A stretch of 64,000 nt of DNA from Neoceratodus forsteri (taxonomy: Eukaryota; Chordata; Ceratodontiformes; Ceratodontidae), in NCBI GenBank assembly GCA_016271365.2, contig CM057454.1, forward strand, positions 700,863,501 to 700,927,500, read 5' to 3'. A program made the position numbers and the translations under genes. Positions 33,572-45,349 of the stretch are shown here, piece after piece. The notes beneath the pieces are model-generated. The model was not told where the DNA came from, did not search any database, and saw only the letters and a list, made by a program, of their open reading frames with translations. Position 1 is the first letter of the stretch; each line of letters begins with the position of its first letter.

Positions 33572-36008
33572 AAAGTCCCAAACTGCATAATCACATTGAA
33601 GGAATACAGGAACATGAGCACTAAGGAGTAGCCAAATGAAAAAATCACAATCAGTGAGGGCCAACCTCCATGTTACTCAAAGTGTTCCAGCAGCAACTGT
33701 GGAGCTGTGGCAGAATAAGAAGAACAAGCATGATGACGTTCTAAGTGGCTGAATGCCACAAGTACACAGATTCTTTGCCTTGAATTTCCTGGGCTGAATT
33801 GGATTGCTCCTGTGGTGGTAAACAAAAGGAGGATGAAGGCCTGAGAGGAGAAGGATGTGGCATTTAATGCTGATATGCACATATATTAAATACAAAGGTA
33901 TGCCAACATTACCCGGGAGGGATTAGATTAATTAGTGGTGGGCTTGAGTCCACGGAGTTATTGTGCGTTAGAGGAGCCTTTTGTTTGCTTGTTTGTTACA
34001 GGTACATTACTGGAGAAGGAAGAAAGGAGATGGCTATTACTGCTGGAAATGAACTGTTTGTGCTCACTCCAAGAGTTAACATCTCCTTGGAGAAATGGGG
34101 GAGATGGAGTGAGACAACCCCTATGGAGATGGAGAAGCTGCTGTGTAGTGCCCCGAGTCTGTTTGGAGCTAATAGAAACACTGAATATAGCCTGCCAAGC
34201 TAAAATGAACTCCGTATGGGAGACTGGAAAGCGGGAAAAATATCTTGCATTAACTGTTTGCTGGAGACCTATGGAGGAGTTTACAGGTGTTCAGAGGCTG
34301 GAGCTAAGTATATTAATCCTCTATTAGCAGTTTGTAAAATGCTTTTTGGTGAAATGTAACTGCTGTGAGGAAGTTCTTTTTTTCTTTTTAGCTAAAAGCC
34401 TCTCCCTGTGGCTTATGTCCAGTATCGGGATGATTTAAGGAAAACTGAAGTGCACTACGCACTTTTATGGTATGAGAGTGGAATATTTTCCTTTTAAGGG
34501 ATGGAACATTCAATGAGCATTTAATGTCGATAAAATAACTCTGATACAAACTTTAGGTCTGAACTTTGATTTGTGATCAGAAATTTTCTGCAAAACATGG
34601 TGTTGATCTAGTGACTGGCAGAAGACAGTTGTGGTAAAATCTTGTTTGTTCATATGTTTTTTTTTTTCTAAGTTTTAAGATGAAATTATTTAAAGACCTA
34701 AGCAGTTTAAATAACCTGTTTGTGTATTCTTGGAGAAAAATCATAGTATTTTGAGTTATTGTGAAATTGTTTTAGCTATTTTATGTGTTCATTGTTTATT
34801 TATGTTATGAGATTTTTTTATTTTCAGCTGTGACACTGTGACACTGAGCTAGAGAGTTTAAATGGAAAGCAGGACTCAATCAGCTTAATTAAGAATAGAA
34901 TTGCTAAATAATTTGTATGTGGTCTTAAGTTTATATGCCTTTATAGGCATTTACAGATGCTTTTAATTAAGGAAGCATATAATTTCATTAAGGCTGCTTC
35001 CAGGAATTAAATTTGAAAATACTGAGGTCACTTTGCAGTCAGATAAGGAAGTGTAGAATCTTCTTTTATAAAAAATGTTTACTTGTTTTGGATTGTTTAT
35101 TAACTGTTGATTGATTATCATCATGAAGGCTGTTCTCAAGGGGTTAAGCCTGAATATACCTAAACAATTCTGCAGTTTGCTTCAGATCAGATGGAATGAT
35201 TTGGATGTGTAACAAAATTTGCCAACCTTAAATTGTGGAACTGGAAATTCTGGGCCTAACTATTGTTACAGGAATGAATTGTGCAGCAGGGATGGTCATT
35301 TAGTTGCCCCATTCCTGTGTTGCTGGGGTTATTTGGTGCAGGTTTCCCCATAAGTTGTGGTTAAGAACCAGTGGACCCATTTGAGGCCTCTCCAGAATTC
35401 TGCCTAGGATGGACCATTTGGGGGTTCAACTTAATTTACCCTAACAGGGAATTCTAATGCACCTGGGTGATAACCCTTTAGCTTACTCTGAGTTCCATTT
35501 AAGGGAGACAAGGTACTACACTAAGTGTTCTTGACAAAGTAAAGACACAGAAAAGTAATTGCTTTATGTTATGGTGTAGTAATGATTGTGTATTCTCCAG
35601 GTCTTCTGATGTGATGTGGGCAATCTGTTAGTATAAGGTCTGGGGTATGGTTGGTTTTCCAACTTGTGTAGCCTGAAATGATTATTCAAGAACAAAATAA
35701 TGAGTTTTGGGCAAAATGTGGCTTTTTAGGGTTTGTTTAGATTTACTAGAAAGGCCGTCAGACTTTATATTATTCTGAAGGTGTAGATGCCCTTTTTAGA
35801 TGATTATATAGTAAAGGGTATAACATGAGTCTATTTTATTAGATATGAACTATTATTACTCTGACTTAGCCTGAAAATTAACTTTATTTTTAAATATAGT
35901 GTTCTAATTGTAATTCTGCTTTATGATGTGTATGTATGTACTTGTACTAGTTATATGAATATTGAAATGGCTTAAAAGTCAAACAATAAATTCTACTTGA
36001 CTTGACTA
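33572..36008 (+). mobile_element. 2.4-kb retroposed insertion with 11-bp target duplication
   Basis: Flanked by GATTCTGTATC at 33561-33571 and 36009-36019. The right end reads AATAAATTCTACTTGACTTGACTA, so a polyadenylation-type signal and a short CTTGACTTGA tail sit at the terminus, resembling the AATAAACTTGAACTTGAG terminus of the LINE at 29.85 kb. No RT or endonuclease motif can be read on either strand. It could be the 3' part of an L2/Rex-type LINE with a long untranslated region, or a non-autonomous retroposon mobilised by one. The open frame at 33935-34327 has no recognisable motif. Confidence 0.65.
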
Positions 36009-36177
36009 GATTCTGTATCGCACACTAAACTTATAGGAAAAATGCATTTCCTGGAACTATACAAGCAAAACAATTGGGTAGCAAACTAACTAAATAACAG
36101 GAAACAAAAAATTAGAGTAAGAGGCAGCTGTCTGAGGAGGGCAGTGTTATGAGTGGTGTGTCACAGGGCTCCATCAT
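36009..36177 (+). pseudogene. CR1 reverse transcriptase relic, second part
   Basis: Resumes as DSVSHTKLIGKM right after the 11-bp repeat and reaches GVSQGSI at the second insertion point. Confidence 0.75.
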
Positions 36178-36571
36178 TAGTAAATACTAGAAAGAAGCAG
36201 CTCTGGACCACTTGGAGGCAGACCCATTCAAAAAGACTTTCTGTTGCAAATTAAGGTTTTCACTGCCATGCCTCAGACACAGAAAACAGTCCACTGTTGG
36301 GGACAATAAAACTCAGCATTTATTGCAAACAGATTAAAAGCATGGAAAGCAGTGCTTTACGCCCCCCATACTCGAGGAAACTATCAATTTTCACGTTGCT
36401 CTGGCGCTTTGTCAAGATGCATCAGAGTGATATGAAGCCTTCATGGTTTGCCCGGGAGGGGTGTGACTACTACTTTACATGTTTTTAATCTGTGTGCATA
36501 AATGCTGAGGTTTATCATCTCATAACAATGGATTTTTTGTGTGTCTTAGATGCAGTCATGAAACCTCACTT
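36178..36571. mobile_element. 394-bp insertion with 9-bp duplication, possibly Penelope-like
   Basis: GCTCCATCA at 36169-36177 and 36572-36580 flanks it. Inside, a ~38-bp inverted repeat (36303-36340 with 36482-36520) surrounds a segment. On the minus strand that segment reads TTGACAAAGCGCCAGAGCAA, like the terminal regions of some Penelope-type elements. The family call is weak; the insertion itself is clear. Confidence 0.5.
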
Positions 36572-37510
36572 GCTCCATCACTGGCCCAGTTCTGATTAAC
36601 TTCTTCATAGGAAACCTGGGTGTAGATGTCACATCAGTATGCAAGAAATTTGCTGATGACACTAAACTTGGGAAGAAGAGCTAACACAATTTTAGAATAA
36701 CAGAAATTTAAAATGACCTTAATAAGATAGCAGATTGACAAGCAAATGGAAAAATGAATTTTATCATCACTAAGTGTACTGTAAAGCACCTAGATAGAAA
36801 CAACAGTAAAGGCAAATATTACATGGAAGGTGTAGAGTTAAAAGAAACCAATTGTGAAAAAGACCTGGGGCTGTGCATAGCTGATGATTTAAAAATGGAC
36901 AACAAGTAAACATAATATATAGTAAAGCAAACTATTTACTAAACACAATCTGCAAACACTTCACCCACAGGTCAGAAAAAGTGTTATTACCTCTATACTA
37001 TTACTACTGTAACACCACTAATTGATTATGGTTCCCAGTTCAGGGAGGGAGGTAGGGATTACACATAGGGAAAACATAAAACAGAAAAATACAACATAAA
37101 AGTATGAAAATGATCAGGGGCCTAGAGCATATAATGAGAATCTAAATCACTTGGGGTTACACACTTAGAAAGATGTAGAACACAGGTGACTTACCTTTTC
37201 TTTATATTTTCATGATGTTGAGCTCATGGAGATCTAAACTTAATACTGGGTCAAGACACTTATGCACTGAAAAGACACAACACATTTAAGAACAACAAAC
37301 TATAAAACAAGCACTAGAAAAAATGTTTACATGCAGAGAGTGGTGAACATCTGGAACAACTTACCTGCTAACTTAATAAACAGTGCAAGCAGCTAGATCT
37401 TCAAATAAGAGATTGTGAATGGATCAGGAGACATACAGTACATAGCATATATTACTTAAGAGATGGACCTGTATGGACAGTCATGTCTTATTCCATCTCT
37501 GAAAACCAAG
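36572..37510 (+). pseudogene. CR1 reverse transcriptase relic, third part and 3' end
   Basis: Resumes as GSITGPVLINFF, followed by KKFADDTKLG (36640-36672), with the catalytic FADD block intact. Thumb and C-terminal remnants follow. The terminal block at about 37440-37500 (GATGGACCTGTATGGACAGT) resembles CR1 3' ends. Confidence 0.75.
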
Positions 37511-38540
37511 TATTAAATCAAGTATTACGATTCTGTTATGCAGAAGAAATAGAGAAATAAAAAAGCAGCATCTGGTAACTATAAGAAAAGGAGCACATAT
37601 AAATAAGACATTTGCAGAAATATGTTAACAAAAGCACGGCAGAAGAGCCTAGCTAAAATACTTGATATTTTACATACAATAGGCCTAGCTAATAGGAGAC
37701 TACAAGCAACTAAAGCAGGGAAAATAATATATACCTGCAATATATTCACAACAATAATGCCATGTGATGCTGCAGATAAAAGTGTTTCAGTTAGGTGCAG
37801 CATCTCCTGCCAACTGATGCCCACAGTGTGACACCCTTAGCTATGGCCCTTCAGCTAAAGGAACACAGTGGAGGATCACAAGATGGAAACCCAGAAATAG
37901 TGGATTTAGGTCCCTCCCATGTCACAAACTGGCTCCCAATTGGAGCAAAAGCAGAGGCATAGATACCAAGCCTGTTACAAGCAGGCAAGCATGTCTATCA
38001 AATAGCAGTCACTCAGAGAAACAGATTGTAAATACCAGCCCTTTGGAGCCTGACTGGCTCACAAGTCCAAATCAGCTACATACAGCTGGTCTACAAAGCT
38101 AAACCCTGCTGCACAGATTCAAAAGTTGCTCTTCAATTGTGGTTCTACGACAACAAAACACACAGAATGCAAAATATAAACACAGAGTTCAGTTCAGTTT
38201 TTAGAAGTGATAACATTCCATTGAGGATGCTCATTTACAAGGATGTCCCTTATACAACATACTTATCATACATAAAGATTACAGAGATTACAATACAGCA
38301 CAATATGACGGTGATTACATAGCTGACACATGGAATTTGACTGAACAACCTAATAAGAGGACACTGGATCAAATCACACCACTAATATACAGATTACACT
38401 ACATGAAGGGATGGCTATCTGAAAAAAAAAGAAAGAAAAGGAGAAGTAAGTGCTCTTGGTGCAGTCAGTATATAGAGTTGGGGATAGCAAAGGGTAAAAG
38501 ACTAAGCACACCTGCAGGTCTCATTGACAGCATTGTTGAC
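37511..38540. other. Unassigned sequence
   Basis: Nothing recognisable. The open frames at 37622-37831 and 38137-38322 carry no motif. A short A-rich run (AAAAAAAAAGAAAGAAAAGG) lies near 38421. Confidence 0.4.
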
Positions 38541-39310
38541 CAGCTTATGAAATGATTGGAGACAGATTAGGTGTGGAGTTTTAAGGTAGTTTGGAGCTTA
38601 TTCCAGAGTGTGGGGAGGATATATTTGATTGAAGCCATGCCAAAATGGGTTCAGAATTTCAGCACCTCATGGTAATATACGAGCAGGTCCTGAGGGCATA
38701 AGACCTACTTAATTGAATTAGTATGACTGAGATATAAGGGGCAGTTTGTTTTGGAGCACTTTATATGTCCACGAGTATATGTGAAAGTACATCTCCTGGT
38801 GGATAGGAGGACCATTCTACCACTTTATACAAGGTACAGTGGTGGGTCCTAGTCAGGGTGCTGGTTATAAAGTGGATAGCCTGATGAAAGTGCATCCAAT
38901 TTGCAAAGCTGTGAGATTGCACAGCTATTGTAAAGAATATCCACCTAGTCCAGAGGAGGCATGAAGGTGGCCTGAACCAATCTGGTTCTAGAATCCTGGG
39001 AGAATAAGGATTTTTTCTGTAGAAAACAAACCTAATCTGTGTTTTAGTTTTGGTGAAGGCATCAATGTGTGAGGAAAAGGACATGTAGTGAGCCTAGTGT
39101 AAACCCAAGATACTTAAAGCTATTTACCACTTCAAGTGTGTCCCTAGAAGAGTGGTAACAGGAGCCTGCAAACTCAATGTAGGGCATAGTGCTGATACAT
39201 TGGGTGGGTAGAATATCACCTAATTTTTGGCATTTAATAGCAGTGTGTACAGAATTAGATTGTGCTGGAGTAGACTGAAGTCTGATTGTAGAGTAGAGCA
39301 GACTTGTTCT
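38540..39310 (-). mobile_element. Rex1/L2-type LINE 3' fragment, minus strand
   Basis: Minus strand. EVVNSFKYLGFTL (about 39135-39100) is the post-palm YKYLG block. FHQAIHFITSTLTRTHHC (about 38900-38850) matches the same C-terminal block as the LINE at 29.15 kb (YHRAIHFITSHHLEHSTA). A TLWNKLQ-like block near 38615 follows. It is the same clade as the 28-29.8 kb LINE in opposite orientation, and truncated at its 5' side near 39310. Confidence 0.65.
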
Positions 39311-39778
39311 ATAGATGGTTTCGAAGCATAGAGGAATGGATAGAGCAGATGTGTGGGAGGGGAGCAGACAGTACAGAAGGCAAAGTGGATGGCAAAGGAG
39401 GTAAAAGCTGATGACATGAGAGGTGCAGCAGATTGAATGCAGTATGGCTGACAGTGGAAGGTGTGGGAGGCAGGGCAGATGATGCAGGAATATAGCACAC
39501 AACCTTAGACAAGGCTGTGAAACACATGAAATGTTAACCACCAAGAGAGGGAGGGAAAGAAAGTGTGTGTGTGTGTGTGTGTATGCATTATGGGTACAGT
39601 TATGGATAAAGTAAAGTTGGGATGTTCAGGATTTTTTCACAAGCCAAATTTCATGAAGTGACCACTTCTTCACATTCACAGAACTTTCAGAAGTTCACAT
39701 GAAAATCTGGCCTTGCACAAAGACTATTGATCATGGAGGAAAAACTGTTATGTTGTGTCACTTTTATATAGCTCAGAA
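39311..39778. other. Unassigned spacer with a GT microsatellite
   Basis: Purine-rich plus strand, no gene. A (GT)n run of about 20 bp sits at 39563-39582. The sequence stops being unassigned at 39779, where the Ngaro A1 repeat begins. Confidence 0.5.
39563..39582. repeat. (GT)n microsatellite
   Basis: About ten GT dinucleotides in a row. Confidence 0.9.
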
Positions 39779-40052
39779 ACAAAGAGGTTTGCCCAATTTA
39801 AAGGGCAGGACCCATTGTCCCACGGCCTATGCCAAAAAATGTGAGGCCAGGTAAGGGAAGGAGAGGGGAGGGTGAGAAAAGGGGTGGGGCTAGGAAGAAA
39901 AGGGAGGTACGGCGGCAGCACAAAGGGGCTCACAATAGGACAAAGGGGCAAGGAGGTGGCAACATAGGATTGGGCAAAGGAAAAAGGGTGGAGAGGAGCA
40001 GTAAAAGGCTGCATGCCAAAGAGAGGTCAAATTTGCTCCATAAGGAATTCTG
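39779..40052 (+). repeat. Ngaro terminal repeat A1
   Basis: Begins ACAAAGAGGTTTGCCCAATT and ends near TTTGCTCCATAAGG. It matches A2 at 45349-45611 throughout. Confidence 0.85.
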
Positions 40053-40539
40053 AAGGACAACAAGAAGATTTAGAGGTAAGAGATATCAAAGCAATCCCAC
40101 CAGTTTGTTGATCCATTTGGCGGGGCCTCAGAATAAGCAAGAGTGCGTCTGTCAGTGGCAACGAAGGGGATATTGAATATTAGAGCTACTTTGTTCAGGG
40201 GGCTTGCTTAGATGTAGCAGCAGGACAGAGTCGAAGACAGGCTGCTATGCACCAGGGAGTGTGGACAGTATGGGAGCACAACAATGAAGAGCAAAAAAAG
40301 GGGGAATAAGCAAGCGGTTGGGGAGTGTGCATAAAGAGCGAAGCACGATGATAGAGGGGGCGGGGAAGGGGGCGACACTGCGAAAAGGTATAAGAAGGAT
40401 GAGAAAAGGTGGGGGGTGGTTTAAAAAAATCTACATTAAAAAAGGGATATAGATACATTAACGATACGGAAAGGGGGATATGTGGAAAGCAGCGGATGAT
40501 TGAGTTAACAGATGTTTGTCATTATAGATACGAACAGAG

Positions 40540-41900
40540 AATGGCGCCAAGAAAACAAAGCCCAATAAGAAGGTGTGTTTCAAGGCAGTGATGGATTCGT
40601 GGAGAAGGCAAATCGGTTGCTGGAGGTGGCAGAGCCAGAGGGTGTGGAGAAGGGTACAAAAAGAAAAGGGAAGATGGGGAAGGGCAAGGAGGCCAACAAA
40701 GGGTGCCACCACGGGTCACCTCTAGGGAGCCCAGTATGGTGATACAAGTGGTGGAACCACGGACGCCTTCCCGGAGAACCTGAGATCTGAGCCATGCCCG
40801 GACAGCACCCTGGGGCCAGAGATAAGAGCGAATCCACCAGTACTGATTTGCCAAACCATTCCACCAATACCAGTAGTAGTGCCAACACTGCAGCAGTCGA
40901 GCTGTCCCCAAGTACCGGACTACTAATGTTGGGCTCAGCTCTTCACAGACAACCATACCAGATAAACAAGGTGTCAGTGGAGAGCAGTATAAAAGAATAT
41001 ATAGCACAAATGTTAAAAAGTATGGGGAAAATTGGATTGGCCAGCTAGAAAAGGCATTGGGGAGTTAAAGGGGTAGGGATGAGGAGAGGGGCGATAGGGG
41101 GTAATCAAGGGTACAAAAGGAGGTAGGTGCCCTGGTGTACGACTAGCTGACCACGTGCCCACAGCGTGAAAGAGAAGATATGGAAAGGGAATATGTTGAT
41201 ATCTTTGCATTAGCGAACGTGGATAGCATGGAAAAATATGAGGAGAAAGATAGCTTTGAGAAAAAAGACATGGCAGCGGCAGTAGTTCTGCTCAAGAAGG
41301 AAGATGAGGACAAAACCTGGAAAGGAAAACATGGGACAACTGGGCTACAGGCTTTACGTATTTCACAGCCATAGTAATAGAGAGTGGGCGGAATAGCATA
41401 CCCTTCTCACCTATTCCTCATCATAAAAATGCATAAAAAGTGAGGGCATAGTTGGGCATGGTATGATGAAAAGTTTAGGAAGAGAATGGTGAATTTTGAA
41501 TGTGCAATGGGATGCCAGGCAGATAGATTTGTGGTTGGAGATTTACACAGGCCTATCAGACAAAAGAAACGGATGGTGACAAAAGGCGGTGGCAGCAACA
41601 AAGGCATGTTGGGGATACAATAGGGCAGCCTGTTCTGGCCGATTGCCGCTTTCAACATGTATGCTCCAAGTGTGGGGGCATCACCCAGCGGCAAGATGCA
41701 GGTGCAGTTGGGAAAGGGACAAGCAATCCGGACAGCAACCCCCAGACAACCTTTCGGAAAGGGCAGAGTCCATTTTGGGAGCACCTGTGTGCGGAGGGGA
41801 ACAGGAGGGGAACAGGGGAAAAATGGCAAGGCTATCAACCTCGACATCAGGACACATAGGGGATGAGGAAGGGTGGTTTCCAGCTGATACAGACCCCATA
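40540..41900 (+). pseudogene. Ngaro ORF1 (gag-like) relic
   Basis: Frame-shifted plus-strand pieces: a Ser/Thr-rich segment at 40794-41048, a charged block REYVDIFALANVD at 41185-41225, then a Cys/His cluster at about 41605-41700. Two frames of that cluster together show CWGYNRAACSG and CRFQHVCSKCGG, a zinc-finger-like pattern usual in ORF1 of vertebrate Ngaro/DIRS elements. This protein probably packages the element RNA. It is broken by several frameshifts. Confidence 0.6.
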
Positions 41901-42059
41901 AACATAGGAAGCATGGAAAAATAGTTGGGGATATCCGGACAAGGGGCATCAAAATATTGAGGAGGGTTTTAAATATGGTTTTAGCTTACAGTTCAAAGGT
42001 TTGAGGAGAAAGATGGTGGCAAAACTTAAAATCAGTACAGGGAAAGAAGGTGTTGACTA

Positions 42060-42640
42060 AGAAAATTAGGGAGGAAGTAGGGCGGGAGGATCAAGGTCCC
42101 TTCACGACTCCTGCCACTTGCCAGTCTGAGGGTTTCACCCTGGGTCTGGTCCCTAAAAACAAGAGGGGAGTATAGGGTAATACACCATCTGTCTTACCCA
42201 GAGGGAGATTCAGTCAATGATGACACAGGGAAGGAGGACAGCAGAGTCACTTACGCCACACTGGAAGATGCAGTAAATCTTATTAGAACAAACAGGAAGC
42301 ATGGGTGGTGAAAACAGACATAGAATCAGCTTTTGCTTCTTACGGTCAGGCCGGAAGACTGGGACTTACTGGGTTTCGGGTGGAAGGAAAGTATCATTTC
42401 GATAAAGCCATGCCAATAGGGTGTTCAATAGCTTGTGCAATGTTCAAGATCTTTAGTACTTGGTTACAATAGGTTTTCAGAACAGATTTGGGTACCGAGC
42501 AGTGGTGCACTATCTGGATGATTTCCTGTTCATTGGGGAAGGTGAGTAGAGACCCAGGACATGCTCAGGAAATTCCAGAGATTATGACAAGAGGTGGGGT
42601 CCCACTAGCTGAAGACAAGACGGAAGGGCCGAGTCGCATA
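42060..42640 (+). pseudogene. Ngaro reverse transcriptase relic
   Basis: LGLVPKNKRG (about 42127-42156) is followed in another frame by YRVIHHLSYPEG. KTDIESAFA (about 42310-42335) has the first catalytic Asp, and MPIGCSIACAMFKIFSTW lies at about 42410-42465. Codons at 42511-42522 encode YLDD in a HYLDDFLF block. This MPxGCS...YLDDFLF signature is specific to DIRS/Ngaro RTs. Stops and shifts break it. Confidence 0.85.
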
Positions 42641-42949
42641 ATTGAGTTTTGGTTTTAGAACTGGACACAACAAAGGAATTGTTTCCCTTGCTCGAGCAGA
42701 AGGTTAAGAAGCTGAAAGAACTATTGAAGGCAGTAAGGAAATGCAGGAGGGTGAGGGCTGCAGCAGGTGCAGCAGTTACTGGGCCACTTGAACTTCACAT
42801 GTAGAGCGATCACACCAGGACGCATTACACGGCATCTAGCATGGGCCTTAGAGGGCCACAAGGCCGCACCACTGCAGACATTAATAAGATGACTAGGGGG
42901 ACATGGCGGCATGGGGAGCAATTTCTGCAAGAATATAACGGGCCATTCT

Positions 42950-43335
42950 CCTGAGGATGACTGGGTCTATAACATAGACTTACAGTTATATACAGATGCG
43001 CAGGGGTATAGGGATGGAAGGGTACCTCCAAGGAAAATGGTTCACTGAACCGTGGCACGCCGGGTTGGAAACGGGGTGACAAAAGACATCACCTTTTGGA
43101 AATATTTCCCATATGGTGGCGATGGTAGTATGGGGGAGGAACTCAGGAATAGGCAAGTCACATTTTGGAGTGATAATAATGCAGTCGTGGAAGTACTGAA
43201 CAAAAAGACAACAAAGTCAGAGAGGGTTATGAGGGTTTTGAGCAGAATGGTGTGGAGGTTTGTCCTTGAATATGTCTTTCAGGGCAAAACACGTCAATGG
43301 AGTGGACAACGAGATAGCTGATTGCCTCTCCTGAT
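42950..43335 (+). pseudogene. Ngaro RNase H relic
   Basis: YTDAQG (about 42988-43006) is the first catalytic Asp block. A DITFWKYFPYGG block follows in the frame of 43052-43321, and SDNNAVVEVLNKKTTKS (about 43170-43220) holds the second Asp block. This is the arrangement of Ngaro/DIRS RNase H domains, which follow RT directly. There is a stop at 43319 before the tail. Confidence 0.8.
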
Positions 43336-43559
43336 TGCAGATGGACAAATTCAGGACCTTTGCACCTGGAGCAGAGACAAAACAGACTGCCATTCTGGAT
43401 CACGTATGGGAGATTGGATTGGGGAGCTGAGACATTGTTCCGCAACTCCTGGCTCCTCAGACCCTGAGGTGTATGAAACCTCCTGGAGGGTCTTTCAAAG
43501 TTCCAAGATGAGTACTGTGGGCAGGTAAGTGGTCTGGTAACAGGGGAACAAGTGGCACA

Positions 43560-44275
43560 ATTTATAGTCAGGGTTGGAACCAGGCTAGCGCACTCAACTA
43601 TGGGGTGCACTTAGCAGCCATAGGAAAAATCTGCACATTAAGGGGTTGGGACGACCCCACAAAAACTAACCTTATTAGGAGAATGATGCAGGGCTGGATG
43701 AGGGGACAGGGAGGAGACAAGATAGCAGGAAGCCGATATCAGAAGGGCTGATGGTGAGGCTATTGGGGCGATTACAGAATATCTGCATGTCTGTGAGGGA
43801 GGCGGTGTTATTTCAGGCATTATACACAACCATGTACAGTGGGGCCTTCAGGTTGAGTGAAATAGTGGGGCACAGCAAGAAGGCGGCGGGGATTTACGTT
43901 GGAGAAGACATGGAGTGGCAGAAGGAAGCCATAACAGTCAATTTGCAGAAGTCCAAAACTGAGCAGACAAAGCGGGAGGAAGGTGTGGTTATGGGGGCGC
44001 ACCAAAATAAATCCATTTGCCTGGTGACGGCTCTGCACGATAACGTGGTAGACAGAAAAGGCCAAGGTAATGGAAGAATATTTTACACGGGAATGGCAGG
44101 CCAGTATCAGGTTACCAGGTGACTGCAGTGTTGAGCAAGGTACTCCGTTTATTGGGGAGTCAATGGAGGATATTCCTCACATTCATATAGAATCAGGGCA
44201 GCACAACGATGTCTGCACAGGGGAAGGGGCTGAAGAGATTAAAGAGAGGAAGATGGTCAACAGGATGCTATAAAA
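43560..44275 (+). pseudogene. Ngaro tyrosine recombinase relic
   Basis: The catalytic layout is still visible in pieces. The first Arg lies in YSGAFRLSEIV (about 43836-43868), and a VNLQKSKTEQTKR block (43935-43975) follows. The H-x-x-R box is HSYR at 44180-44191. The nucleophile is the Tyr codon at 44269-44271 in RWSTGCYKNT. The first two share a frame, with stops between; the last is in another frame. In the intact family this enzyme inserts a circular cDNA by site-specific strand exchange, with no target duplication. Confidence 0.85.
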
Positions 44276-44404
44276 ATACATAAGAGAATTACAATACTAA
44301 AATATTTGTTTCTTTCCCATAAGCAGGTGTATGAAGAAGAGAAAGGGGAGGGGAGAGAGAGGGAAGGAAATGGACAAAGACTCATTCTTATGCTTTGATC
44401 AACC

Positions 44405-44770
44405 AGGTACAACCAAGAAGCTCGAGGCGTGGTTTGTGGGCACTCTTTTGTGCACTGGGCAGAAAAATGGACAGCCCGGAGGCACGGGGAAAAACAACTG
44501 TACCTGGATATTGACACAATAAGGCTGGTGTGGAAAGGCCTACGGGGCATGAAATGGGTGCAGCTGTTGCCAGAACTGAGGGAAATCAGGAAGGACCATA
44601 AGCAGCCAGACCTGATTGTGGTACACCTCGGGGCAATGACTTGGGAATAAGGCCTTGGTTGGACATTTTCTATCAGATAGATCATTATGTTAAAATAATC
44701 AAAACATGGTGGCCAGAGGTTACGTTAGCATGGTCAGAAATCACTCCTTGAAGGGTATGGAGGCAGGCAG
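44405..44770 (+). pseudogene. SGNH/GDSL-type hydrolase domain of the Ngaro element
   Basis: FVGHSFVHWAEKW (about 44430-44470) is the GxS-type block I of SGNH hydrolases in the form seen in vertebrate Ngaro elements. It is followed by LVWKGLRGMKWVQLLPEL, and PDLIVVHLG (about 44610-44635) leads into the Asn-containing block. A one-base loss in the G run near 44630 shifts the frame, so the rest (ending about 44745, LAWSEITP-like) is read in another frame. The role of the domain in the element is unknown; esterase activity is only inferred from the motif. Confidence 0.75.
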
Positions 44771-45009
44771 AGAACCACAAGAGCATAGACAGGGCCAAAA
44801 ACATATGAATGCAAGAGTAGGGAGATTAATCCAGAGTATTGGGGAATGGTGATAAAACATGGGATCATGGTGGAGGTGAGCAGTATTATAGAGGGATGGA
44901 GTGCATTTGCGGGCTCGGCCTGGCCATGTTCAACACTGAGATGTCAAACGCAATTGAAACATGGTGGTATGACAATTAAAAAGGAAGCCCACGTCCTCCA
45001 TCGCAAGCG

Positions 45010-45349
45010 GGAGGTGGACTAGTGGAAAGAAGAAGCAGGGCATGGTGTGTATGCCTGTGCCCCCTGTGCAGGACATAAGAATAAGAGGCTGGTGATACCC
45101 CACCATGATGTACTGGGGGAGAGGAGAGAGAGCTGGCTATTAAATTAAAGAGAACAATAAGAAAATGATGTAATGTATGCACCTAAATGGAAATGTAAGT
45201 TATGTACAGATGATAGGGAATATTAAGAAAATGAACCAAAGTGAAAATGGTGAATTATCAAGCCATATCAAAATCAGTAAAATTATTGCCAAGACTGAGC
45301 AACCTCACACTACTAGTCCGTGTCTTTATTTATTGTCTGGGTTCTGGGA
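45010..45349 (+). repeat. Ngaro repeat B1
   Basis: Shares GGAAAGAAGAAGCAGGGCA, then GCAGGACATA and AATAAGAGGCTGG, and an end TTTATTTATTGTCTGGGTTC with B2. Left boundary is soft. Confidence 0.8.

Larger units (their letters stand above)
33000..37510 (+). mobile_element. CR1-type LINE with two nested insertions
   Basis: Plus-strand CR1 RT and 3' region. RT blocks lie at 33180-33571, resume at 36009-36177, resume again at 36572 and run to the 3' end near 37510. Both interruptions have clean direct repeats: GATTCTGTATC for 33572-36008 and GCTCCATCA for 36178-36571. Setting aside the insertions and one repeat copy each gives continuous CR1 blocks, which confirms the boundaries. The CR1 itself is degenerate. 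Confidence 0.75.

Noticed and set aside
33935..34327. 130-residue plus-strand open frame in the retroposed insert
   Set aside because: No recognisable domain, no homologous neighbour and an overlapping frame of similar length. Kept only as part of the insert.
39062..39544. 160-residue minus-strand open frame
   Set aside because: Only its last part carries a LINE block (VVNSFKYLG). The rest is low-complexity translation, so it was treated as part of a LINE fragment and not as a gene.
40522..41007. 161-residue minus-strand open frame
   Set aside because: Antisense to Ngaro ORF1, Pro/Leu-rich, no motif.
41407..41952. 181-residue minus-strand open frame
   Set aside because: Antisense to the Ngaro ORF1 region, whose plus-strand zinc-finger pattern explains the sequence better.
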